A DNA stretch of 5,118 nt from Erythrobacter sp. 34-65-8. GTDB lineage: Bacteria > Pseudomonadota > Alphaproteobacteria > Sphingomonadales > Sphingomonadaceae. The translations under genes were made by a program, and so were the position numbers. Of the stretch, positions 1 to 4,462 are shown piece after piece. The stretch lies in contig NCJP01000127.1 of the NCBI GenBank assembly GCA_002278985.1, positions 1 to 5,118 of the forward strand, given 5' to 3'. The notes below the pieces were generated by a model, which was not told where the DNA came from, did not search any database, and saw only the letters and a program-made list of their open reading frames with translations. The stretch's first letter is position 1; the number at the start of each line of letters is the position of its first letter.

Positions 1-386
1 TGGACTCCGGTCAGGAACAGCGCCAGCAGCATCAGCGGGATCGCAAAGGCCTCGACCGCAACGCCCCGCCAGGCAAGGAACAGGCCCGCCGCGCCGATCA
101 GCATCAGCGCGATTTCGAGCAGCTTGACCGCGCGGATCACTGCGGCCTTGTCCCGCATGTCGGCTAGTTGCCCGGCAATAGCTGACAGCAGGAAGAACGG
201 CAGGATGAACAGCCCAGACGCGACGGCGCTGAACATGCCTTCCGCCTCTTCGGAATTGTAGACGCTGTAAACGACGAACAGCACCATCGCGTTCTTGTAA
301 AGATTGTCGTTGAAGGCGTTGAAAAGCTGGGTGATGAACAGCGGCAGGAAGCGGCGCTGTCGCAGCAGATGCGTCGATGTGGTCAT
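1..386 (-). CDS. MFS transporter, lysophospholipid-transporter-like (5' part only)
   Basis: The first 128 residues of a membrane protein are visible; the rest lies beyond the left edge. The protein opens MTTSTHLLRQRRFLPLFITQ and continues FNAFNDNLYKNA (residues 22-33). This opening is typical of the MFS domain of LplT-like lysophospholipid flippases and of Aas-type fusions (MFS + acyltransferase + acyl-ACP synthetase), which re-acylate lysophospholipids at the inner membrane. Hydrophobic stretches at about 12-22, 33-43, 56-71, 91-106 and 113-128 fit membrane helices. The loop GQLADMRDK (72-80) resembles the MFS motif A between helices 2 and 3. The ATG at 386 is the first possible start, because an in-frame TAA lies 36 bases upstream with no start codon between. 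A GGAGGGG stretch sits about 13 bases upstream, which is rather distant for a Shine-Dalgarno site. It is divergent from pgsA. The MFS assignment is firm; the lipid substrate and any fused C-terminal domains are inferred. Confidence 0.8.
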   Translation of the reverse strand, partial: MTTSTHLLRQRRFLPLFITQLFNAFNDNLYKNAMVLFVVYSVYNSEEAEGMFSAVASGLFILPFFLLSAIAGQLADMRDKAAVIRAVKLLEIALMLIGAAGLFLAWRGVAVEAFAIPLMLLALFLTGV

Positions 387-500
387 GCCGGTGCCGCAGC
401 CCCTCCCTGTGGTGCAGCCGGTTTAGCGGCATCGGCTTGGGGAACAAGGGCGGATGGTCGCTTTTGCCGGACGGGCAAAGACGCTAGGGGGAAAGTCACC
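387..500. promoter_or_regulatory. Divergent intergenic region between MFS gene and pgsA
   Basis: These 114 bases must hold the start signals for both divergent genes. A dyad TTTGCC-GGACG-GGCAAA spans 463-479, just upstream of the pgsA ribosome binding site (AGGGGGAAAG, 486-495). It could act as an operator or as a small hairpin in the pgsA leader. A weak -35/-10 candidate for the leftward gene, TTGTTC, 16 bases, TAAACC, can be read on the minus strand but matches the consensus poorly. No convincing promoter for pgsA was found. Confidence 0.35.
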
Positions 501-1094
501 ATGCTGAGCCTGCCGAACCTCCTCACCCTGTCGCGCATTGTGGCGCTGCCCTTCCTGGTTGCGCTGCTGTGGTGGCCGGACTGGACGACGGGTTATCTGG
601 TGGCCTTCGTGCTGTACTGCGCGATGGGGATTACCGACTATTTTGACGGGTACCTGGCCCGTAGCAGCGGGGCAGTGTCGCGGCTGGGGGTGTTCCTCGA
701 CCCGATTGCCGACAAGATCATGGTCGCCGCCGTGATTCTGGTGCTGACCGCGCAGGGTGTGCTGCGCGGGCCCTATGTGGGTGACCTGCACGTGATCGCG
801 GGTCTGATCATCCTGGTGCGCGAGATCGCGGTATCCGGTCTGCGCGAGTTCCTCGGCGGGATCCAGGTCTCCGTGCCGGTTTCGCGGCTGGCCAAGTGGA
901 AGACGACCTTCCAGCTGGTCTGCCTTGGCGCGCTGATCCTGGGCAAGGGGTTGCCGGAGTGGACCATGACGCTGGGCTCGATCGAGGCCAATGTCCCCCA
1001 CACGGTGGGTCTGACCACGCTTTGGGCCGCCGCGATCCTGACGCTGGTGACCGGGTGGGACTACCTCCGCGTCGGCCTCAGGCACATGGACTGA
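501..1094 (+). CDS. pgsA: CDP-diacylglycerol--glycerol-3-phosphate 3-phosphatidyltransferase
   Basis: This 197-residue inner-membrane enzyme transfers the phosphatidyl group from CDP-diacylglycerol to sn-glycerol-3-phosphate. The product, phosphatidylglycerol phosphate, is the committed intermediate for phosphatidylglycerol and cardiolipin. The CDP-alcohol phosphotransferase signature D-G-x2-A-R-x8-G-x3-D-x3-D is complete: D49, G50, A53, R54, G63, D67, D71. The PgsA-type segment REIAVSGLREFL (107-118) and the following KWKTTFQ (132-138) separate it from phosphatidylserine synthases and other family members. Several hydrophobic helices surround the motif, and the length is usual for bacterial PgsA. 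The start at 501 is preferred over an upstream in-frame ATG at 369: MLSLPNLLTLSRI is the family N-terminus, an AGGGGGAAAG ribosome binding site lies 5 bases before it, and the upstream extension is not membrane-like. The gene ends 4 bases from the convergent pilZ stop. Confidence 0.96.
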   Translation: MLSLPNLLTLSRIVALPFLVALLWWPDWTTGYLVAFVLYCAMGITDYFDGYLARSSGAVSRLGVFLDPIADKIMVAAVILVLTAQGVLRGPYVGDLHVIAGLIILVREIAVSGLREFLGGIQVSVPVSRLAKWKTTFQLVCLGALILGKGLPEWTMTLGSIEANVPHTVGLTTLWAAAILTLVTGWDYLRVGLRHMD

Positions 1095-1098
1095 AGCC

Positions 1099-1458
1099 TC
1101 AGTCGAGCCGCCCCGCGCTGGCGTGGAGCATCTCGACCAGCGGAATGCCGAACCGGTCGCGCGGGTCATTCCGGTCGAACTCCTCCTCGGTGTAACCGAA
1201 CTGCTCGACCACCCTGGGGTGCAGCGTCTGGTCGAACTTGATCCCGGCATTCTTGCCGATCCGCCAGGCAACCCGCCCGCTGACCTCGATCTTCTCGCGC
1301 ATGACCAGCGACACGCTCGCGCCCTGCTTGAGCAGCTTGCTGCCGCTTTCGATCATGCAGCCCCCGCACGAGAGGTTGTAGAGCGCAACCTTGCCGCGTT
1401 TGCCGCTGACCGCGCAATCGATCATCTCGTCTGTCTTGAACCGGTTGAAGGCGCGCAT
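1099..1458 (-). CDS. PilZ-domain protein, putative cyclic-di-GMP receptor
   Basis: This small 119-residue cytoplasmic protein is almost entirely one PilZ domain. Both c-di-GMP-binding motifs are recognisable: RxxxR at the extreme N-terminus (R2-AFN-R6) and [D/N]xSxxG as N28-L-S30-C-G-G33. The strand pattern GRVAWRIGKNAGIKF (about 61-75) is the usual end of the PilZ barrel. The remaining 40-odd residues are an acidic tail (FGYTEEEFDRNDPRDRF) that may contact a partner. Oddly, the binding loop carries a CxxC pair (C31, C34) with a further cysteine at 15. The start is supported by AAGGA 8 bases upstream. It lies 87 bases downstream of oxyR on the same strand and could be read from the same transcript, and it is convergent with pgsA. 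PilZ proteins often control motility, polysaccharide export or cell-cycle functions; nothing here tells which. The fold is confident, ligand binding is inferred. Confidence 0.85.
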   Translation of the reverse strand: MRAFNRFKTDEMIDCAVSGKRGKVALYNLSCGGCMIESGSKLLKQGASVSLVMREKIEVSGRVAWRIGKNAGIKFDQTLHPRVVEQFGYTEEEFDRNDPRDRFGIPLVEMLHASAGRLD

Positions 1459-1545
1459 CGCCGTGTTCCTTGTCTGCTAACCCGGCCAACGGTTACGGCC
1501 AAATTCACCAACAAATCATGAAACCTGCCTATTTTCCCTCCCGGT
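1459..1545 (-). other. oxyR-pilZ intergenic spacer
   Basis: These 87 bases separate the oxyR stop from the pilZ start on the minus strand. The stretch contains GGCC...GGCC dyads around 1484-1500 and the pilZ ribosome binding site near 1467-1471. No clear intrinsic terminator for oxyR or promoter for pilZ is visible, so co-transcription of the two genes is possible but unproven. Confidence 0.4.
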
Positions 1546-2454
1546 TCACCCGGCCCGCAGCTCCTCCGCCAGCAGCTCGAATTCGGCCGAGCGGGGCGAG
1601 TTCTTGCGCCAGATCAGGGTAATCTGGCGGCTCGCCACGGTCGATTTCAGTGGCCGCGCCACCACATTGGTGCCCTCCAGAATGCCTGCATCGAGCGCCA
1701 TCTGCGGCAGCATGGTCAGGCCCAGGTCATTGTCGACCATCTGCACCAGCGTGTGGAGCGAGGTGGCGATCATCGTGGCCGAGGCCCGCAGCTCAGGCCG
1801 GTTGCACGCCGCCAGCGCGTGTTCCTTCAGGCAATGCCCGTCTTCCAGCAGCAGCAGGCGCCCGCCTTGGCCCATGGCGTCGATCATTGACGGGGGGATA
1901 CTGGCGGGCGGATCGCGCGGATCGTCCTTGGGGAAGGCAACCAGCAGCGGATCGTCCGCAATGTGCGCCGTCTCGACCTCGCCGATGGCATAGGGCAGGG
2001 CAAGCAGCACGCAATCGACCCGCCCGTGGTGCAGGCTTTCGACCGCGTCGTGGCTGGTCTCCTCGCGCAGGAACAGCTTGAGGTCAGGCCGCTCGCGCTT
2101 CAGGCGGGGCAGGATGCGCGGCAGCATGAACGGGGCAATGGTGGGGATCACGCTCATCCGCACCGTGCCGGTCAGCGGCTTGCCGCTGGCCTGAACGAGG
2201 TCGGCCAGTTCCTCCGCCTCGCGCAGCAGCCGGTGCGCCTTGGCCACCACCTGGTTGCCCAGCGGGGTGAAGCGCACCACCCGGCGGCTGCGCTCGACCA
2301 GCGTCACGCCCAGCAGCGTCTCCAGCTCGCGGATGCCTGCCGAGAGGGTCGATTGCGACACGAACGAAGCCTCCGCCGCGCGCCCGAAATGCCCGTGCTC
2401 GTGCAGCATGACGAGATACTGCAACTGCTTGATGGTGGGGAGATAGGTGGACAT
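1546..2454 (-). CDS. oxyR: OxyR-type LysR family hydrogen peroxide-sensing regulator
   Basis: This 302-residue LysR-type regulator has an N-terminal winged helix-turn-helix (about 8-66; core HFGRAAEASFVSQSTLSAG at 22-40). A linker helix (about 67-95) and a two-lobed periplasmic-binding-protein-like sensor domain follow. It is assigned to OxyR because of LLLLEDGHCLKEHALAAC (200-217): C208 and C217 correspond in sequence and 9-residue spacing to the peroxide-reactive Cys199 and Cys208 of Escherichia coli OxyR, which form a disulfide on oxidation and switch on catalase and peroxiredoxin genes. Further OxyR-like segments are VIPTIAPFMLPRILP (102-116) and TSLHTLVQMVDNDLGLTMLP (231-250). The start at 2454 is the only one supported, since a TGA closes the frame upstream with no other start codon; the Shine-Dalgarno is poor. 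No katG, katA or ahpC is adjacent, so its targets lie elsewhere. A palindromic array sits directly upstream and pilZ follows downstream. Confidence 0.92.
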   Translation of the reverse strand: MSTYLPTIKQLQYLVMLHEHGHFGRAAEASFVSQSTLSAGIRELETLLGVTLVERSRRVVRFTPLGNQVVAKAHRLLREAEELADLVQASGKPLTGTVRMSVIPTIAPFMLPRILPRLKRERPDLKLFLREETSHDAVESLHHGRVDCVLLALPYAIGEVETAHIADDPLLVAFPKDDPRDPPASIPPSMIDAMGQGGRLLLLEDGHCLKEHALAACNRPELRASATMIATSLHTLVQMVDNDLGLTMLPQMALDAGILEGTNVVARPLKSTVASRQITLIWRKNSPRSAEFELLAEELRAG

Positions 2455-2478
2455 GGGCGGCTGCTGGCTTCCGGGGAG

Positions 2479-2506
2479 GGTGACAAAGGTGACACGGTGT
2501 CACCTT
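2479..2506. promoter_or_regulatory. Triple GGTGACA half-site array upstream of oxyR (putative operator or leader hairpin)
   Basis: GGTGACA occurs at 2479-2485 and again at 2488-2494 as a direct repeat with a 9-base period. Its inverse TGTCACC follows at 2498-2504. The last two copies form a perfect inverted repeat with 10-base arms (2486-2495 and 2497-2506) around one central base. The array lies 25-52 bases upstream of the oxyR start codon, where an operator or a 5' leader would be expected. As RNA, the single GGTGACA on the oxyR strand could pair with either of two TGTCACC copies. It does not resemble the ATAG-N7-CTAT pattern of enterobacterial OxyR sites. The binding factor is unknown. Confidence 0.5.
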
Positions 2507-2710
2507 CGGTACGGGTTGGAACTCACTGCTTTATCGGCTTTTATTTCTGTATGACGCGGCGGACGGACAAGGTGGCGAAAGAGAAAAATTGGCATTCAAG
2601 TGGTTTATGGCGGCTTTGAAGCGGGCAGCATACACCACCTGCCGGTTGTAGGAAAATGGGGGATGCTGGCAGCATGGGCCCGAGCAGGAAAGAGGCCCGG
2701 CACTCCGCAT
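2507..2710. other. Gene-free region upstream of oxyR, before the repeat cluster
   Basis: No supportable gene was found on either strand. Compared with its surroundings it is relatively A/T-rich around 2530-2600. It contains a small perfect dyad ATGCTG-G-CAGCAT (2663-2675), followed by GGGCC/GGCCC arms (2676-2680 and 2694-2698). The oxyR promoter is expected here, reading leftwards, but no confident -35/-10 pair could be picked. Confidence 0.4.
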
Positions 2711-2803
2711 CGTCACCCTGGACTTGATCCGGGGCCCCGCTACTTTGCGCCAGCGCGCAGGATCGAAGAAACGCACAGCCTCGGATCGGGGGCCGGGATA
2801 ACG
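2711..2803. repeat. Degenerate REP-like paired palindrome, full copy
   Basis: The left arm begins CGTCACCCTGGACTTGATCC and is itself a hairpin: CCCTGG (2716-2721), a 7-base loop, then CCGGGG (2729-2734) with one G-T pair. It is followed by the palindrome CGGGGCCCCG (2730-2739). The right arm (2761-2803) ends GGGGGCCGGGATAACG, a decayed inverse of the left arm. This is the layout of the bacterial interspersed palindromes (canonical arm GTCACCCCGGACTTGATCC) that I recall as common in sphingomonad intergenic regions. Several substitutions break the symmetry, so the copy looks old. No REP-associated tyrosine transposase lies in the window. Confidence 0.65.
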
Positions 2804-2856
2804 TAAGGGAGGGATACAGGGCGGGTCTTCGCCACGTCCAAACCGCTCACTCCACC
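2761..2856. repeat. Diverged direct repeat, copy 1 (pairs with 2998-3096)
   Basis: This stretch aligns colinearly with 2998-3096 at a constant offset of 237 bases, changing to 240 after one 3-base indel. By eye the first 43 bases match at 33 positions and the last 29 (2828-2856) match at 25, with the four differences all transitions; the middle is weaker. Read on the minus strand, the end of copy 1 gives GTG GAG TGA where copy 2 gives GCG GAG TAG, the end of rnd. This suggests that the 3' flank of a gene plus a palindrome arm was duplicated. Confidence 0.6.
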
Positions 2857-2866
2857 AGACCCTCAT

Positions 2867-2957
2867 CGTCATTGCGAGGCCGAAGGCCGCGGCAATCCAG
2901 TGCCGTATCGCGTTGGGCTCTGGATTGCCGCGCCACCTGCGGTGGCTCGCAATGACG
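2867..2957. repeat. CGTCATTGCGAG-type long inverted repeat
   Basis: The left arm 2867-2900 and right arm 2920-2957 are inverted copies. The outer CGTCATTGCGAG is exact over 12 bases and the inner CGCGGCAATCCAG exact over 13, with a variable stretch between them differing in length by 4 bases. A 19-base loop (2901-2919) separates the arms. The element would form a large cruciform or RNA hairpin. I associate this consensus with dispersed palindromes of sphingomonads and some other alphaproteobacteria. It sits between the two parts of the 237-base direct repeat. Confidence 0.75.
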
Positions 2958-2997
2958 GCCTGATTACCCGCTTTGGGGTGGAGCGCAGCCGCGTGCG

Positions 2998-3096
2998 GAT
3001 CGAAGAACAGCGGGACCCCGGCTCGGGGGCCGGGGTGACGAATATGGGGGCGGAGGGTGTGACTTTCGCCACGCCCGAACTGCTCGCTACTCCGCC
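2998..3096. repeat. Diverged direct repeat, copy 2, with half REP-like palindrome; overlaps rnd 3' end
   Basis: Bases 2998-3040 repeat the right arm of the 2711-2803 element (33 of 43 positions by eye) in a less decayed form, ending GGCCGGGGTGACG. The similarity continues through 3041-3086 into the last codons and TAG stop of rnd (3087-3096). The corresponding left arm of the palindrome is not clearly present here, so this is a half element. The copy borders rnd, so the gene's stop codon lies within repeated sequence. Confidence 0.6.
3015..3036 (-). terminator. Possible rnd terminator hairpin within the palindrome arm
   Basis: On the rnd strand ACCCCGGC, a 6-base loop (CCCCGA) and GCCGGGGT form a perfect 8-pair, nearly all-GC stem about 50 bases past the rnd stop. 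No run of T follows, so it is not a textbook intrinsic terminator. It may protect the 3' end of the mRNA or pause polymerase, as REP hairpins can. Confidence 0.35.
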
Positions 3097-4295
3097 GCTT
3101 CGCCCTGTGCTTCCCGCATCTGGGCGTGGACGGTGTCGATGTGCGTCATCAGCAGCTTGCCGCGCTGGACCGCGAAGGCGAGTTTGCCTTCGACCAGTTC
3201 CAGCGCCTCGCGCCCGAATACCTCGAAGCGCCAGCCTTGCAGCATCGGCAGGTCGCGGACCCCGGCGGCGAGCAGTTCCAGTTCGTCGGTGCGGGTCAAC
3301 AGGCGGGAGGCGACGTCGATTTCGCGGCTGCGGATCTTGAGCAGCAGCTTGAGCAGGTCGGCCACCAGCGCACCTTCCTTGCCCAGCGGGGCGCCGCGCC
3401 GTTCGCGCGCGGGCAGCTCGTCGGCGGGCATCGGTTCGGCTTTTTCCAGCACCTTGAGCAGGCGCTTGCCGATATCGTTGTCTTTCCACGCATTGCTCAG
3501 GCCGCGCACCTTGGCGAGGTCGGCCTGGCTCTTGGGGGGGTGGCTGGCAATATCGGCCAGGGTTTCGTCACGCATGATCCGGCCGCGCGGGATGTTCTTG
3601 TGCTGGGCTTCCTGCTCGCGCCATGCGGCCAGTGCCTTCAGCCTGCCGAGCACCTGCGGGTTGCGCCCGGCGGAGCGGATGCGCTGCCACGCCGTGTCCG
3701 GATCAGTCCGGTAGTTGGCGGGATCAGCCAGCTTTTCCATTTCCGCATCGAGCCATTCGCCGCGCCCGGTCTTGATCAGGCGCTTGAGGATCTTGGGGAA
3801 GATCTTGGCCAGGTGGGTGACATCGCCGATGGCATATTCGATCTGCCGCTCGGACAGGGGGCGGCGGCCCCAGTCCGTGAAACGCGCGCCCTTGTCGATG
3901 GTCAGTCCCAGCCATGATTCGACCAGGTTGGCATAGCCGATCTGCTCGTTCTGGCTGATGGCCATCATCGCGATCTGGGTGTCGAAGATCGGATGCGGCG
4001 TCTTGCCGGTGAGGTTGAAGATGATTTCGACATCCTGCCCGCCGGCGTGGAAGATCTTGAGCACGTCCTCGTTGTTGCACATCAGATCGAGCAGCGGAGC
4101 GAGGTCGATGCCGGGCGCCATCGGGTCGATCGCGGCGGCTTCTTCCTCGTTGCCGATCTGGATGAGGCAGAGTTCCGGCCAGAACGTGTTCTCGCGCATG
4201 AACTCGGTGTCCACGCAGACAAAATCGGATTGGGCGAGGCGGGTGCACAGCTCGGCGAGCGGGGCGGTTTCGGTAATCAGGTCGTGGATTTTCAT
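3087..4295 (-). CDS. rnd: Ribonuclease D
   Basis: This 402-residue 3'-5' exoribonuclease belongs to the DEDDy family, which trims the 3' ends of tRNA precursors and other small structured RNAs in the cytoplasm. The catalytic residues are all present: D29 and E31 in [10 protein letters not shown] (Exo I), D88 in [11 protein letters not shown] (Exo II), and Y154 with D158 in [13 protein letters not shown] (Exo III). An HRDC domain follows at about 205-285 ([20 protein letters not shown]...), then a second helical region to the C-terminus; length is normal for alphaproteobacterial RNase D. The start at 4295 ([10 protein letters not shown]) is chosen over an in-frame ATG at 4376, because the 27 extra residues are not family-like, would run through the aspS -35 region, and have GGGG directly abutting the ATG. 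The ribosome binding site at 4295 is weak (a CAGA triplet repeat). It is divergent from aspS. Confidence 0.95.
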   Translation of the reverse strand: MKIHDLITETAPLAELCTRLAQSDFVCVDTEFMRENTFWPELCLIQIGNEEEAAAIDPMAPGIDLAPLLDLMCNNEDVLKIFHAGGQDVEIIFNLTGKTPHPIFDTQIAMMAISQNEQIGYANLVESWLGLTIDKGARFTDWGRRPLSERQIEYAIGDVTHLAKIFPKILKRLIKTGRGEWLDAEMEKLADPANYRTDPDTAWQRIRSAGRNPQVLGRLKALAAWREQEAQHKNIPRGRIMRDETLADIASHPPKSQADLAKVRGLSNAWKDNDIGKRLLKVLEKAEPMPADELPARERRGAPLGKEGALVADLLKLLLKIRSREIDVASRLLTRTDELELLAAGVRDLPMLQGWRFEVFGREALELVEGKLAFAVQRGKLLMTHIDTVHAQMREAQGEAAE

Positions 4296-4357
4296 GGTTC
4301 TGTCTGTCTGCGGGCGGAGTGCCGCCACTCGGGTTTGGTCCCACGGGCGCGCGCGGC

Positions 4358-4386
4358 TTGACAAAACCCCCCGCATCCCCTGTTAG
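4358..4386 (+). promoter_or_regulatory. Sigma70-type promoter for aspS
   Basis: A perfect -35 box TTGACA (4358-4363) is followed after an optimal 17-base spacer by TGTTAG (4381-4386), which matches the -10 consensus at three of six positions including T1 and A5. Transcription would start near 4392-4396 and leave a leader of about 70 bases before aspS. It points towards aspS only. Confidence 0.6.
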
Positions 4387-4401
4387 CGCGCGCAGCATAA
4401 C

Positions 4402-4427
4402 GGCCGCCTCGCGCCTAGCGCGCGGCC
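4402..4427 (+). promoter_or_regulatory. Strong GC hairpin in the aspS leader
   Basis: GGCCGC (4402-4407) pairs with GCGGCC (4422-4427) and, after a 3-base bulge, GCGC (4411-4414) pairs with GCGC (4418-4421) around a CTA loop. The resulting ten G-C pairs fall in the predicted leader RNA, 35 bases before the start codon. There is no T-run after it. It may be a regulatory or stabilising leader structure, or simply chance in GC-rich DNA. Confidence 0.4.
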
Positions 4428-4462
4428 TTAGCCGCACACTCGCGAAATTGGAAAGACTTTCG

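Larger units (their letters stand above)
4296..4462. promoter_or_regulatory. rnd-aspS divergent intergenic region
   Basis: These 167 bases separate the two divergent starts. The region holds the aspS promoter and leader hairpin listed separately. Within the presumed rnd leader there is a small dyad GAGTG-CCGC-CACTC (4317-4330), and next to the rnd start a triple TCTG repeat (4299-4310). No convincing rnd promoter was identified on the minus strand. Confidence 0.5.

Noticed and set aside
1074..1098. Imperfect stem-loop over the pgsA stop codon as a bidirectional terminator between convergent genes
   Set aside because: Eight pairs with one mismatch, 9-base loop and no T-run on either strand; too weak to call.
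423..1271. 282-residue minus-strand open frame over pgsA and into pilZ
   Set aside because: Shadow of pgsA on the opposite strand, low-complexity Arg/Gln/Pro-rich translation without domains.
2663..2698. ATGCTG-G-CAGCAT dyad and GGGCC/GGCCC arms as a terminator or operator
   Set aside because: Short arms, no T-run and no adjacent gene on either side; noted only as part of the gene-free region.
2600..2806. 68-residue plus-strand reading frame containing RHPGLDPGPRYF
   Set aside because: That peptide is the forward translation of the REP-like palindrome, a common source of false ORFs; there is no good ribosome binding site and no recognisable domain.
2531..2872. 113-residue minus-strand reading frame in the oxyR-rnd spacer
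   Set aside because: It starts inside one palindrome and runs through another; composition (Arg, Pro, Ser rich) looks like translated repeat and it resembles no family I know.
2900..3340. 146-residue plus-strand frame crossing the repeats into the antisense of rnd
   Set aside because: It overlaps the well-supported rnd gene and is made of repeat-derived and antisense peptide.
3126..3917. 263-residue open frame antisense to rnd
   Set aside because: Long antisense frames are normal in GC-rich genes; rnd on the other strand has every catalytic motif.
4299..4310. (TCTG)3 tetranucleotide repeat next to the rnd start, as a possible phase-variable tract
   Set aside because: Three copies are too few to support slippage-driven variation; probably chance.
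4296..4376. 27-residue N-terminal extension of RNase D from an ATG at 4376
   Set aside because: Not family-like, passes through the aspS -35 box, and the only purine run abuts the ATG with no spacing.
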